The position numbers were made by a program, and so were the translations under genes. From positions 2,191,127-2,255,126 of the forward strand of contig LSYV01000016.1 of the NCBI GenBank assembly GCA_001584585.1: DNA of 64,000 nucleotides. The letters are read 5' to 3'. The notes beneath the pieces are model-generated. The model was not told the DNA's origin. It saw nothing but the letters and a program-made list of their open reading frames with translations, and ran no database searches. Below, one piece after another: positions 35,601 to 49,783 of the stretch. Each line of letters begins with the position of its first letter. Position 1 is the stretch's first letter. The DNA is from Gonium pectorale. Taxonomy: Eukaryota; Chlorophyta; Chlorophyceae; Chlamydomonadales; Volvocaceae.

Positions 35601-38600
35601 CTCCTGGCGGCTCAGGTTGCGACGGAGCTCTGCCAGAATGCGCTGCGCATCGGCCTCGGCAGCCCGTGCTGCCACAGCCTGCGCCTCCAGGTACGCGCAG
35701 CGCTGCTGTGAGTTTGCCGCAGTATGGTTGGTGGCCTACGAAAGCAGGCAGAGGCAGATATCGATACAGATTTTGATACATTAAAGGGCAAAAGAGTTAG
35801 CTAACAACCATGAAGAACATTTCGGTGCATCAAAGGAAAGATCATGAGCCGGACCTAACTCATAGGCAAACAGCACTGAGCTTGCCTGTACGCTGGCCTC
35901 CAGAGCTGCCGCCTGCGCCGTGGCCGTCTCTTGCGCTTTCTGTAAAGCGCGCCGCACTTCTGCAAGCTCAGCCTGCAAACAACCGACCAACGGACATCAC
36001 AAACGGTCATAACAAATAAACTACGGAGCAAACGCTGGCATACCTGCAGCGCCGAGGTCTCAGCAGCCGAGGTCGTCTGCATGGCCTGCTGCGCAGAGCG
36101 TGCCGACGCAAGCTCATCCTGTTGCTCCAGCACCGCTTTCTGCAGAGACGTTTCAGTCTGCTGTGCGACCGTTAGCTGTTCTTGTAGTTCCTGCGTAAGC
36201 ACCACAATAATGCTGATCAGCCTATCAGCCCATAAAGGACACTACAAAGGCGTATTACAAATTCCCATATCCGGACCTTTGCCTTCTGTTGGCCATGATG
36301 CCGCTCTGCCTCTAGGGCCGCCCGTGTTGCCTCAAGTGTGGCTTCGAGCCCAGCGACGATGGCGTTGGCATCCTTCTCGCGGTCCTGGAGCTGCTGCTCA
36401 GCGGCGGAGAGCGCAAGAGTGGCCTCCTTCAGGTCCCGCTCGAGCTGCTTCACCTGTTCGGTGGCCTCGGCAGCCTGCTCCCGGGCATGCGCAATCTTTG
36501 CCTGTAATCACCGACGGCAATTCCAGGGGTCACGACTCACGAGATATCCAGTCCGGCATGCATGCACGCTCAGCAGCAGCCTGCAGGCAACATCACGTCA
36601 TGCAGCGACGGACAGCCTGAAGACGTGGAGAGCCAAGACTAACCTACATGGCAACAAAATGAAACCCTCGCATTTGGCTCACCTGCATGTCCATGACCCT
36701 CGAGTCGGCGTGGGCCTGCTGGGACATCAGCTGTTTGGTGGATGACGAGAGCTCCCGGCGCAGCGCGTCCAGCTCCTCCTTCATGTCGCTGAACTGCTGC
36801 TGCAGCACGTTATTGTTCGACCGCGCCACCGCAAGCTCCTCCTTCGCTGCGGTCAGCTGGCCGGTCAGGATGCCCTGCGCTGAGGTGTTGCTCTGCCGCT
36901 CGGTAGCGAGCTTCACCTCGGCCTCCTCCAGACGCGCCTGCACGCCGTTGAGGGCGTCCACCTGGTGCTGAAGTTCCGCGACGCGTTGCTCAAGCCCGCG
37001 CACCTGAGACTCTGCGTCCGCCTTAGAGCTGGCCAAGGAGGAGGATTCATAGGCAGCGGCCTCACGCTCAGCGCGAAGGGCCGCAACCTCAGAGCGCAGG
37101 AGTGCGGCTTGGCTAGTCATAGAGTCGCGTTCAGCCATAACCGTTGCTAGCTCCGCACGGACCATAGCCGCCTGCATGCGGGCCGCATGCGCCTCAGCCC
37201 GCTCTACAGCAAGCTGCGCCTCAGTGTCCGCAGCAGCCTTCCGCTCAAGCAGATCCAGCTGGGATTGAAGGCTATCGACGCGCTGCTGCAAACCGCGGGC
37301 CTGCGACTCGAGAGCCGTGCGGATCCCAGCAAGCTCCAGGTACTCCGCCCGCAGAGTGTCAAGTTGCTGGGTGGCAGCGTCACGGGCAGCAGCGGCTGCA
37401 GCCAGCTCGCCACGAAGCGATCCGGCCTGCGCCTCAAGCCGATTCCGTGCAGCCTCCATGTCAGCCCGCTCGCTTGCAAGGGACTGCTCAGCAGCGGCAA
37501 GCTGCGCCCGGAGGCTCTCCGCCTGCTGCTCCAAGATGGTGGCACGCTCCTCCAGCGGGCCCATGTGTCCCTCAAGGAGGGCCATTTCGTCTCGCAGAGC
37601 TGACAGTTGCTGATCCGCTGTGTTGCGCTTCTCCTGAGCTGCCGTGAGCTCCAAGAGAGTGGATGAAAGTTGGTTGTTGAGGGCGTCGCGCTGTGCCATC
37701 ACATTTACAAGCTCCGCGCGCATGTTGGTAACCTCAGAGCGGAGCTTCACCTGCTGCGCCTCGGCGGTTGCCCTAGCTACTTCGGCTGCAGCGTGCTGGT
37801 GAGAAGAGCGGGCCCCGAGATCTGCCAGCTGCTGCTGAAGAGCGTCTACTTGCTGCGCCAGAGGCTCCGTGCGCTGCTCGAGAGTGCGAAGTTGGCCCTC
37901 CAGGTCTGTGCGGTCGGTCGTGGCATCCGCAAGCTCAACCCGCACGGCCGCCAGCTGCTGGAGCCCAGACGTCCGCTCGGCCGCAGTGGCCTCGAGCTCA
38001 GCGCGGGCTGACGCCAACTGCGCCTCCAGCCGCGCGCGCATGACATGCGAGTCCGCTCGCTCAGACGCAATGAGCGCCTCGGCAGCGCTAAGCCGCCGCT
38101 GCAGCTCCTCAGCATGCCGGGTCAAGTCGTCCGAGCGGTGCTCCAAGGCACGAAGGTGTTCCGCCAAGCGAGCGGCCTCAAGCGGCCGCGACAGGTCCAG
38201 CCCCCGTGGAGCCTGTGAGCCCTCCGTCCGGCGCCGCATCGAGGGAGCAGCGGCGTTATCTCGCGCATCATCCAAAGCTGCCAGTAGGTCGCGAACCGCA
38301 GCCAGGTGCTGCAATGCTGCATCACGTTCAATACGGATTTGGGCCAGCTCCTGCTGAGCAGCTGTGAGCTCCTGGCGCGTCCCCTCACAGTCGCGCTCCG
38401 CGCTGCTCTTGCCAGCTATGGCTTCCTCAAGGAGCCGAGCCACGGCCTCCTGTTCTGAGTGCAGCACATTTGCCGCCTCCTGGGCTGCCTCTAGCGACGT
38501 GGATGCGGCCTGCAGCTCAGCCCGCATCCTCTCAAGCTCAGCTGTCGCAGTATCACGCTCAGCAATGACTGCAACGAGCTCGTTCTGAGCTTCCGACAGC

Positions 38601-41600
38601 TGTTGGGCAGTAGCCGCAAGGTCCACCTGAGCCTGCTGAAGGCTACCCTGGATGTCCGCCACTTCGTCGGCAAGCGTATCCCGCTCCGTGTCCTGAGCCT
38701 CAAGCGCTTGCCGGAGCTGCACCAGCTGTTGCTCAGTGGCGGCCTGCTGGGCCTGGGCCTCTGAGCGTGCATCGGCCAGATGCTGAAGCGCCTTATCACG
38801 CTCCGAGACAGCGGCTGCATGGTCCCGATGCGCGATTCGCAGCAACTCCCGCAGGTCCTCAGCTTCGCCCTCGGCAGCAGTAACAGCCTTATGTAGTCCC
38901 TCAACGCGAGACTCAAGCTCCAGCACGTCAGCTTCAACCTCTACTAGGCGAGCACGGTTGCCATCCGCGTCACCCTGCACGGCGGCGTAGGCCTCATGCG
39001 CACCGTCCAGCTCAGCCTGCTTCTGCGCACTGAGCTGCTTGCTGGCAGTCAGCTCTGCCTGCAAACTGGAAACCTCGGCCTGCAGAGCAGAGACATCCGC
39101 TTCCAGGCTAGAGACCTGCATCTGCGCAGCTGCGAGCTCCTCGCCAGCTTGCCGAAGATGCTCTTGAACATGCTGCAGCTCCGCCCTCAGACCCGCGGCC
39201 TCATCACGCGCCATCGCTGCATCATCCATGGCAGCGTTAAGGCGCTGTTGCAGTGCAGAGACTTCCGCCCGAGAGACAGACTCCTGCCGCAGGCGGTCGC
39301 CGTCGATCTCGACAGAGCGCGCTGTGGCAGCATGAAGCTGAGAGCGCAGGTATGTAAGCTCCTGCTGCATTGTAGCCTTGTCTGCTGATTCCTGGCGATA
39401 CTGCTGCTCTAGGGCAAGCTTGTCCGAGAGCACTATAGAGAGGTCGCCTTCCAGTTGAGACAGCATCCCCACCTTGGCATCAAGGTCCCGCAGGGCCTCG
39501 TCACGGCGGCTCAGCGCCTCCGCAAGTTCCCTGTCCTTATTGGTGAGCTCGGCCATTGCCTCGTCGAGTTGGCTGGCGACAGCTGCGCAATCCCTTTCAG
39601 CCTTGCGAACCTCAGCTTGCATTTGCTCAACCGTGCTGTTAAGATCATCCAGCTTCGCCAGAAGCTCAGATTGTGCCGCTTCAGCATCCAGGATGCGAGT
39701 CCGCAGGGCAGAAACCTCAGCCTGCGAGCTCGACAGCTGAGCCTCAAGCGCCTGGCGCGCTGCGCCGACCCCCTGCAGCTCTCGCTCGAGAAGCTCACGG
39801 CTTGCACCTGATTTTTGCAGCTCTTCCTCCAGCTCAGCCTGACGTCCTGCTGATAGGTCAAGTTGGTGCTGTAGGGAGCGCACCGTGGCCTCAGTAGTGG
39901 CCAGCTGCGACTGCAGGTCCATGACCATAGCACGGGCTGCCCCGAGCTCCTCCTCAAGGTGGGAGCGCACGGCCTCGGCCTCTGAGACCTGATGCTCCAG
40001 TGCTGCAGTGGCAGCTTCGGCAGCGCTGAGCTGGCTTGCCAGCTCTGCAGCCGCTGCACGGGCGTCCTCAAGCTGCTCGCGAGCCGACACGGTATCACGG
40101 GTCTGTGCCTGTAACGCTGCCTGGCTATCGGTAAGGCGCTCATGGAGCACCCGCTGCTCTTCTGTGCGCTCCCTAGCAGCCGACGCGAGGGCTGCACTGA
40201 GCTCGCGTTCCACATTGGCCTTGGCGTCGAGCGCCGCCACAAGCTCACGTTCTAGGGTAACCAAGCGCTCGTCCACGACAGCAAGGCGCTCGCCCAGCGC
40301 GGCCAGCTCAGCGGCCGCCAAGGCTTTTTGCTCCTCAAGAGCAGCCATTGCATCCGCAGCAACGCGATGCTGTTGCTCGTGAGCATCCTGCAGCTCGCTG
40401 AGCTGCTGCTCGATGTCTGCCCGCCCTGCCCGCTGAGTGTCCGCTTCAGCCTTGTTCGTGTTTGCCTCCGAGAGGTACTGCTGGGCCAACGCGGCCTGGG
40501 CATCCGCATATTCCCTTGCTGCCGTTAGCTCCTGCTCCAGAAGATCCCTTGCGGACAGAACATCCGCAAGGTTCTGTCGAAGGGAGTCCCAGCCGCTGAC
40601 ACTGTGCCCGCGAACAGCCTCTGGAAGTGCATGCCCGAGTTGGACCTGGGACAGTACAACAAAGACAGTAGGAGAGTTATACGACCGCTTGCCATCTCGC
40701 AAAACACATACGGTGCATTATGCATAAGCGGGCTTGCACCAAGGACGGTCTCACGTAACCACTCCCTCCATTAACTTGTTCTGCAGCGAGATTGTGCTGT
40801 ATACTACAGTGCGGTAGAGCAAGTTCCGTACCTGCAGCGCGTCATAAGCTGCCCTCGCTGCCGCCAGGCCCTGCTCAGCCGTTTCACAGCGGGATTGCAG
40901 GTCGCGCGCCTCCACCTCTGCTGCGTCCAGCCTCTGCTCCAGGGCATCCGCCGCGGCCTGGGCCTCTCCCAGCTGCTGCCGCAGGTCCTGGTGTTCTATC
41001 GCAGCCGCCCGTAGCTCATCCTCCAGGCCATCCTGTAGGCAACGAAAAGAAAACATTGTGCACGAGCATGGTGAATCAAGCAACCTAGGAAACTGATAGG
41101 TCGCTCCCTCCCGGACGGTGACCAGAGTGCACACGTACAAACGAGAGAAAGCGATAGCATGGAGGCAGTGGTAGTTGTTGTCGTTGCTCCTGACCGGAAC
41201 TCACCTTTGACTCAGCCAAAGTGGCCTTCTCAAAGGCCAGCGCAGCCTCCGCCTGGGCTGCGGCGTCAACCTGTGCCTGGAGCTGTTCTACCTGCGCAGC
41301 TGCCTCCTGTAACGCAGAGTGCAGCGCGCCGATGCCGCTCACAGCATCCGCGCTCGCCACCGCAGCAGCTGAAACCTCGTCCTCCAGGGCTCGCACACGG
41401 GCTCGCAGCTGCCCCACACACTGCTCAACAGCTGACGCAACGTCAGGCACTTGTGCATAGTCACTACATCGAGACCCCTCGTTATCAGAATCGTCGGGCA
41501 TTGTAGTCTCGCCGGATTGCGAGGGCAGTCGACCGGGCTGCAAGAGCTGCAGGCCCAACTGCTGTGGTGAGGGCTCCTCTTCCGGGACAGCAGGCTCCAT

Positions 41601-44600
41601 AACCCGCTTGCTGCCCGAAAAAATGGAGCGCGACGCCTTGGGCTTGGCGCTAGCCACAGCACCTCCACCAACAGAAGCAGCGGCGCCGTCGCCACTCCTC
41701 CGAACAGGCTGGGATGCTGCCCCGTCAGCCGAAGAGCGTTGGCCCGGCGCTGGAGCCTTGCCGCTTGGCGAGATAGGAACGTCACCTATGCTCTGTACGG
41801 CTGCTGCGGCCGACTTAGCTGCCCCCGCCAGGAGGGCCTCCTTAAAGTTTAAGGGTCCCTTCCATGGGCCCTTGCTGGAGGAGCTTCGGCCGACGGTTGC
41901 CAAGCCGACCGAACCCTGTGAGCTGCCCCGTGCACGGACTTGCGGCTGAATTGTGGGATTGTCGGCGACGCTGACACCGGCGGTACCATCAACCGGCATT
42001 GAGGCAGCCCGACCCTGAAATTGCAAAGGGCTCCGTGCAGCTGCCCCAGATTGGGCAGCCCCAGTATCTGGCGCCTGGTTGTCGCCGCCGCTGGATGAGC
42101 CTGAGGCTGGTGTTGGAAGATCAGCACCACGGCTGCCGATATCCATGCCCACTGCTCCCGCAACCGCGCCGAGCTGAGCCCACAACTGCCCGTTCTGCTG
42201 CCTCGATAGCGCCAGCGCTGCTTCTCGGGATGCCAGCAACTGTTGGAGCTCTGCTTCCTTGGAGAGGAAAGCCGCCCTTATAGCCGCTGCAGTCTCGGAG
42301 CTTTGCACCTGTTGGGCACGAGAAGGTCGGGTTGCAGAAAGGCTGATCAAGCATGACAACGAATAATCGACGGTACATATAGGCAAACTACCCTTGCATG
42401 CCACGCGACATTCGAAATTCAAACCGCAAATGTAAACGCTAGCGCTTCGCACCTGCAAACTGGCCAACCGCTCGTCCGCGGCACGGAGACGCGTCTCCAG
42501 GTCTTCAGCCTCTGCACGCAGAGCCTGAATCGCCTTTTCCGACTGGTCCTGGGCTTCCTGGAGGTCCCGGTCAAGCTCCGCAATCTGGGCTGCATCAGCT
42601 GCGTGGGTGGCGGTCAGTTCGTCGACTGTTGCCTGAGCAATCCGTTCAGCCGAAGACAGCTGGGCGATGCGCTCATGCAGGTCCTCCTGAGCCGCTGTTA
42701 GCTCGCTGATTCGAGCGTTCGCCTCTGTCAGTGCCTCTGTCAGGACATCAATGCGCGCCTGGTCATCCTCGCGCCCCGCTGAGAGCTGCGCCAGCCGATT
42801 CTCCGCCAGCTCAACGGCTTCGTATAAGTCCTTGATCCGTTTCTGCGCCTGCTCCTCATTTAGGGACATGTCTAGGGCCTGTGCTTGCGTCTGCTCATAA
42901 AGCGCCGACAGATCTGCAAGCTGGGAAGCCGCGAGGCTAACCGAGGCCGCGAGCTCCTGGTTCTGGGCCGTGGCCTGTTCCAGCGCTGCAGATAACTGCT
43001 GTGCACGTTCCCGCTCTTGCTCCGCGGCCTGCCGCAGCTCGGCAACAAGAGCTTCCGCCATCGTAACTGCTGCAGAGAGATCCCGGGCCTGGGCCATCGC
43101 CTCATCGCGCGCTGCCGTGACATCCGCGATACGTGCCTCCAACTCTTCAAGCAAGGCAGAAGCCTCGTCTGCTCGCGCCTGCTGGTTCTGCAGCGCTTCA
43201 GAAAGGCCCTCCGCGCGCTCCTCAGCAGCTTTCCGTTCGTTCGAAATGCCCTGCACGCTGGCGCGCAGCTCCTGCAGCTCGCCAAGCAAGGATTGAAGCT
43301 GCTGCTTCGTCTGCGCGTACGTGTCACTGAGCTCTGTTAGCCGGGCCTGAAGCTGCTCTGCCTCACTGGTCGACTGCTGCTGTGCCGCTTTCGCTGCCTG
43401 GGCGTCGACCTGCGCTTGCGCTAATGCGCTCCGCAGGTCAGCCATGGCCGTATTCACAGCCTTGACCTCCGCCTCAAGCAACTGGAGGGCGCGGAGGAGC
43501 TCCTGCTCTTTCTCAGCGGCATGTTCCGACGTCTTCTCAGCCAAAGAGCGCGCCGCAATCAGCTCCGCGTGTGCCTGAATAAGCTCGGCCTCAAGCTGAG
43601 TAGCCCGCTGGACGCTCGAATCCAGAAGCCGTTGCGCATTGCCCAGCTCCTCCCGCAGTGCTCCCAGCTCTTGCAACGCAGCTGTTTCTGCGGCCTCCCG
43701 TTCCGCCTGCGAAGCGGCGGTAAGAGGGGCATCCAGGGCTGGCATCAGATTCACTTTTGTGAGTCCCTTGCAGGCATGGAGCTCATTGCCCGGCTTGGCG
43801 GTGAAGTTCACTATCATCTCTTGTCAAGGACATACACGAACACCTTCCCGCACCTGCTGCTGGTCCGCACGAGTGACGGCCTCCGAGCACTTGTCAGCTA
43901 TCTGCGACGCCTGCTGTTCCACTTCAGCCAGACGGTCCGTCAGCTGCGACAGTTGCTCCTTGGTGGCCACCAGCTGCTCTTTGATCGCATTCTCGCGCTC
44001 CTCACCAGCTGCGAGACTTGCAATCATATCGGACGCGGCTTTGGAGTGCTCCTCCGCTGCCGCAGCCGCCGCTGCCTCCAAGGCAAGCACACGTTGCGAC
44101 AGCTGTTCACGCTCCGCGGTCGCTGCGCCCAGATGCTGTGCAACCTATAGCGAAGTGCACGGGGCGCATGGAATCAAACACCCTAATTGAGAGGGTTAGC
44201 GAAAAATCGGCACACAGCGCTACAGCCAAGAGGAGGCTACCGGAACAGAACGCGGGCGCTGCAACCCAGACTGACCTCCAAGGCTCGGAACTCAGCGTTA
44301 TCAGCACGCTCCTCGGCAGACTTCAGCTGGCCTTGTATGACAAATAGCTGAACCTCCGTATCCGCCGACCGGCTCCGTACATGCTCCACCTCGCTAGCAA
44401 GGCCGCGGCGAACATCAGCTGCGTCCTGTTCCAGCGTCATGCGCGCCCGCCGCTCCTCGTCCAGGTTAGCGCTAAGCGCCTCCGCGGCAGCCAGGGTCTC
44501 CGCCAGTTGCGCCGTAGCCTCATGCAAAGCGCTCTTGAGGGAGTCCGCTTCGCGCGAGCTTGCCGCCGCTTGGTCCTCGGCATCCTTAGGGATAAGTTGG

Positions 44601-47600
44601 AAGGCCCGGGTAAGTACAAACGAAGCTCAGCCAAACATAGCACGTCGACACAGTATATCATCAAGAGCTCTGTTGCAGCCCTAGCTATACACAGCGGGCT
44701 CGCCTGCAGCTTCGTCGTAAGCTCCGCAATGCTGGACTCCAGTCCCGAGAGCTGCTGCCGACTGGACGCCGCCTTCACGTCTGCCTCATGTAGCTCGCGC
44801 TCAAGCTCCGCAACCTTGGCCTTGACCTCTGTGCCAGAGCGATGCACCTTGCTCAGCTCCTCCTCCAGAGCTGCGACACGCTCCTCGGCCTGCTGTTGAG
44901 AGTATTGCATGTCCAGCACCGAGACCTTCGCCTGTGCTGCCTGATCGCGCATGGACTCGGCCTCCCGCTGCGCAGCCTCCAGCTGCTGCTTGTATTCGGC
45001 AATTTCCACTGACACAAGCCGCGTGGCACGGGACTGGGCCTCTTCCAGGTCCTCAACTCGAGCCTGAGGGATTAAATAGGCAGGCGTTACGTATCGTGAC
45101 GCAAGCCTTCAATGCATGCTTCCATGGCGTTGACCGAAAAAGGGTATTTGCGCAGCATCCCTTTGCTTAGTTTGGCCCAACGGACCATCTGTGCACACAA
45201 AACGTCAAGCGCCTCCGACTCTAGGATAGGAGCACACGGGCAGGGGGCAGCTCTTACCTCCAGTGAGCGGATGGTGGCATCCTTCGACGTAACCTCGCTG
45301 GTAAGGCTGCTCACAGTCTTCTGCAGATCCGCGAGAACCTCTGTGTGCTTGGCGCCTCGGCCGCGCGCCTCCTGCAATAAGTTGAAAAGATCTGGCTCAG
45401 CTTCGGAGGACAGACAAGGCGCCGAAGCATGAAGGCACACCTGCAGCTGGTGGAGTTGCTGCGACTTGAGCTCCAGCTCCTTGGTGAGCTCCTGAACCCT
45501 GCAGCGCCGCAATGCAGGAGGGAGACGAAGCCATGAAGTGGCAAGCAAACCCAAGCTCATGGCATTCGGCGGGCTCAGTCCTACCTGGCTTCAAGGTCAC
45601 GCTTCGCCCGCTTGAGTCCGATGAGCTGGTCCGCAAAGGTGTTGCGTTCCGACAGCATCTCTTCCTCCAGCTCGGTAACACGCTGCGGGGACAGGCGCAT
45701 GGCAGACACACTTTCACTAGCCAGTTCGGGGAATTAATTTCCCACTGAAACCTTCCCTGCAGATAGAGTTTCAAGCTTGGACATGCCGCTGCAACTGCTT
45801 GGGTAACGATTGTGAAGGCATGATGGGAACGGTTCCCATATCAATGAAGTACTTACCTGAGACATTTCGCTCCCATAATCGCTGAACACACTCGCAGCAT
45901 AAGGTGCCGGTGCTGAGCGCTGCCCATCTAATGACAAGCGCGGTGCTGAGGGACCTGCGCCTTCATCAGTGCCGGCTCCATGAACCGTAGTAGCCAGCGG
46001 CCGCAGGTAACCGGGGGTTGGCGAGGTAGGCGGAATTGTCCGCGGCATTGTTGCCGCTCGAATCGTCCGTGTAGGCGTCTCTGCAAATGCGGAAGGAGCC
46101 GGGGACGTCGGCCGCGACGCCATTGCCTCAGAAAGCTTGCGCTGCAGCTCCTCGTTGGCCTGACGCAGGTCCTCGACCTGGGACCGCAGGAAGCCAGCGT
46201 CCGCTGCGTCTGACGGCCCACCGACAGAGGCGCCACCCGCAGTATTGGTTGCTCGAGTTGCGAGGAGGCTGAAGCCATCCATGCTGTCCTTGCCGGCGCT
46301 CTCATCGTAAGGAGCAGCGGCCTGGCGACAAAAGCAATCATGCAGCACGCAAGGAAAGTTAGAGTTGAGACTGGATACCCGTACAGAGACGGCAGGCTCA
46401 AACATAAGGAGCATCGATTTCACGCATTGGACATAGGAGATGACACAGGTTGCGGAGGCAGTCACAAAAGGCTCGTATTGATAGCCCACACGCAAAAGCC
46501 CTGCAATCTGTTGTTTCTCTTCCTGCGGCAATCACACAGGTCTACCGTACCTGGTTCCCCGTGTCCATGTCAAACAGGAGGTTGCGATGCACGGTTGTGG
46601 GCGGGATGGTTAGCATTCCTTGATCGTTGCCCTCTCCCGGCACAGGCGGCGTGCGCAGGTTGTCTCGCAACGACCCAACAGCACCTGAGCTTCCGGGCGT
46701 GCCGCTACTGGCTACCGACCCTCCGTCGTTATGGAAAAGAGGATTCATTGCGAGGGATGGCGTGAAGCTTTGCGACTGCGTTGCGTCGCGCCGGGCGGTG
46801 GGCGAGGTATCAGGGGTGACTTGCACGGTACTGTGCATCACGCCGTCCTGCGGCAGAGCCAGCTTGTCAGGTGACTGCGTTGCAGATGTTGCTGGCGTGT
46901 CGGCTTGCGGAGCGGCTGTGGCGATGTGCTCTTCAGGCGCGAAGGACGGGGCGGGCATTTGAACCACCATTGAACCGAAGGCATCCAGGGGACGCTGTGC
47001 TGCCTCTCTCGCTGCCTGAGGGATGGAGTGCAAACGGCACATATTATTCGTATCAACCGCAGAAGATTCATATCGCGAGACCTGTCAACAGTTGTTAACT
47101 TGTGGATAAGGACAAGCCGTTGCGCACCTGCAGCTCATCTTGCAACCGTGTGATGGCGCTGTCCTTCGCCTCGGACTCTTTGTTGATAGCGGCAAGTTGT
47201 TCCTACGGAGAATTACGGCACGCAAGGTTAATGATAGGGGTGATCCAACCGGTGCTGATTGCTTAGCTACGAGGCTTGCCTGGCTGCTTTGCAGGAGCTT
47301 CATGACGTCCTGCAGCTGCGCTCTCAGGTCCAGAAGGTGCGCTTGGCTGCCTCCGATACCCCCGCTGTCCTTCACAACCGCCTCGACCTGCTTAAATGAC
47401 AGCCCGGCAACGTCAGCCTGTGTCCCCAACTGCTGCTTGTCCGGCGACGAGCCCCCAGACCCAGCCAAGGAATCGGAAGCGCTTGGTAGGACCTGACTCA
47501 GCAGATCCAGTTGAAACTGCAACGGCAACGATATCTGGGTCAGGCCACAGGAGCATGAATGCACGCATGAATAATGCACCACACCTGGAGCGTAGCGAGC

Positions 47601-49783
47601 TCGTCCGTTGTGCTGGCCAGCTTGGACTGCGCGAGTTGGAACAAGATTATTGGGCAGTGCCCGCAGGTGCTTACTCAAACCGAACATTCTATTAACAACG
47701 AGCACAAGCGCCTTGACAGTCCATATACCTGCGTGAAGGCCAGCATCTGGGTGGCCCCGTCAAGCTGGCGACGCAGCTCCTCCACCTCCCGCGAGGTGGT
47801 TGCGTGTGAGGGCGCGCCCTGCCCTTGCGCGATGAAGCCCCAGCTGTTGCCGCCGCTGCTTGCGCGGCGTAGTTCGGCATGCAAGTCATCAAAGCTGCCC
47901 ACGCCGGGGCTGCCGGGAGCGTCATCTCGTTCCTCCACTTCACCGAGCGCTGCCGTTGGCATACCCCTGCTTGGCTCAGCCACCTGGAACGGCAAGGGTC
48001 CCCCGGAGCTGAGCCTGAAAGCTGGAACAGCGTCCCCAGGCCGGTTCGTAGTGGCCCGGCCCCCATGCCCGGAGTCCGGCAGGTCCTCCAGCGTTATCCG
48101 AGGGGCTGGTGGGCTGTCCGCGATAGCACTGTGTGGAGCACCGCCCGCCTCGACCTGCGAGCGGAGAAGTGAGGGAACAGCATCCGCAGACCAATGCAGG
48201 CCCTGACGTACCTGGTCTACATCCTTAGGACGCCCGGAGCCAGCAGCCGACGCCAAGGCGGAGCGGTAGTGCGCAATCTGCGCCTCGAGTCGCCGAATAG
48301 TGCGGTCACGGTCTCCAACAGCTGCATCTGCCCGAGTGGCTGCCTCGTACCACTGAGTGTGGCTCTGCCGTAGGTCCTCCATTTCGCCCTGCAGATTTAC
48401 GAGGCAAGCCAACATGGGTAAAGCGGAAAGCGCACAACACCACGTTAATCGATTGCGGTGCCTCGCCTACCTCCATCTCAGCGATACGATCACGCAGCGC
48501 CGCCGCGGAGTCCGCTTCATCCCCGTCGCTACTGCTGTCATCAATGGGCATCCGTGTGGGACCGCGTCGCATGTTTTCCTGGGCAGCAGAAGGCCGACAT
48601 ATGAGTAAATCGTGGAGGAAGGTAAACATGTAGATTGGGCTATTACTCTGCACTGTATCCCATGATAAGCCTACCTGTTCTCGCATTCGTTCCGCAAGAT
48701 TGCCAGACAAATTGCTGACGTCACCGTCAAAGCCCCAAGGCCTCTCGGGCGCCAGCACCTCCGTACTTATGACGCGACGGTCCACAAACGACGGCCGGCG
48801 CGACCCGACGGGGCTGGCCTCGAGAGCCGTCTCTCCCCGGATAAACATTGCGGCAACGTCCTACATGGATAGCGGTTACAAGCCATGCAGTCACGGCTGG
48901 CCTGAGCTGGGACGCTCGGGTGCGGCGATTACATCGGCTTAACAGACGCAAACACGAGCATGCACGTCCCGGAGACGTGCCATGGTCAAGACAAAGGCCT
49001 AGGCATCGCCATGGCCGTGCGCCAGGCTGCTTCAGCCGCATCTCGTACCTGGGACTGCTCCAGGAGGCGCTGCTCCAGCAGCTGAATGTGTTGCTGACGG
49101 TGCGACAGCTGCGATCGCAGCGAGAGGACCTCGCGCTCTGCCGCAATGAGAGCAACCTGCACTCGTAAAGGTGCATGAGATTAAGGACGGAAAGGGGAAA
49201 GGTCTATTGGGGAACGCCTACCTGAACCGTTGACAAGCCCCCTGCAGCAGCAGCCGTAGACTGGAGCGCTTGGGAGCGGGCCGCTAGGCGACAAGAGAAC
49301 AACGATGTGGGTCCACGTGAACCACCGTCCTCCCCGATGCCGGCCGTGAGCGCGTTTTCAGGAATGCTTGCCAGGTCGAGTTGCTGTGATCCCGACAGAT
49401 GATGGTCTGCATGGCGCATCTGAAGGAACGTGGCGCTGTACCTGACAGCACGAACTTCGTCCTGTTTCGCCTGCAGCAAGAGCAGTAAAGGCATCATAAA
49501 TGTCGGGCGCGCATGCCAGCTTTGGTGCAGAGCGCATGTCCTGGACAGCGAAATTCCGACGCCCATGGCGCAAGGCGCAGTGCACGGAATTCTCAAGCAA
49601 GCAAGAAAATGCCAGCGGACAAGAACTAGCTGTATCCTAGGCATCTGCTTGGATGCAAGGCAAAGTGCGATAGGACAAACCCAAGGCCCTAGAGTGCTGT
49701 CCGGAAGTTACCTTAATCTGATCCCGGAGCGAGTTCACCAATTCGCGGAGGGAATCAATGTCGGCGTCCCCAGCCTCGTCAAC
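32666..49783 (-). CDS. giant coiled-coil protein (about 4,370 residues), 5' start unresolved
   Basis: 31 exons join in frame to 4,368 codons plus stop. The largest are 36683-40645 (1,321 codons), 42453-43706, 41205-42308 and 32666-33879. The most 5' exon seen is 49712-49783, and it contains no ATG. The protein is almost entirely Ala/Glu/Gln/Leu/Arg heptad coiled coil (residues 1281-1698 and 2067-3800 are uninterrupted). Ser/Pro/Thr-rich disordered stretches occur at about 240-440, 560-870, 1770-1990 and the last 570 residues. I recognise no catalytic domain; scaffolds of centrosome, rootlet or Golgi type look like this, but assignment would be guesswork. 27 of 30 introns are phase 0, mostly after CAG or GAG. 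Three donors are GC (after 35886, 44704 and 47280). The last junction works in frame only with another GC donor (exon end 34100), because the nearby GT donor at 34089 gives the wrong phase. It could be the 3' part of the gene at 50297-58342. Confidence 0.8.

Noticed and set aside
36683..40645. Long antisense open frames over the coiled-coil exons (for example 37187-37603 +, 39455-39811 +)
   Set aside because: Shadows of Ala/Gln/Glu/Leu-rich codons on the opposite strand; no independent features.
45857..47015. Two consecutive 465-bp exons in the coiled-coil gene as a possible exon duplication
   Set aside because: Identical length but no sequence similarity between the encoded 155-residue segments.
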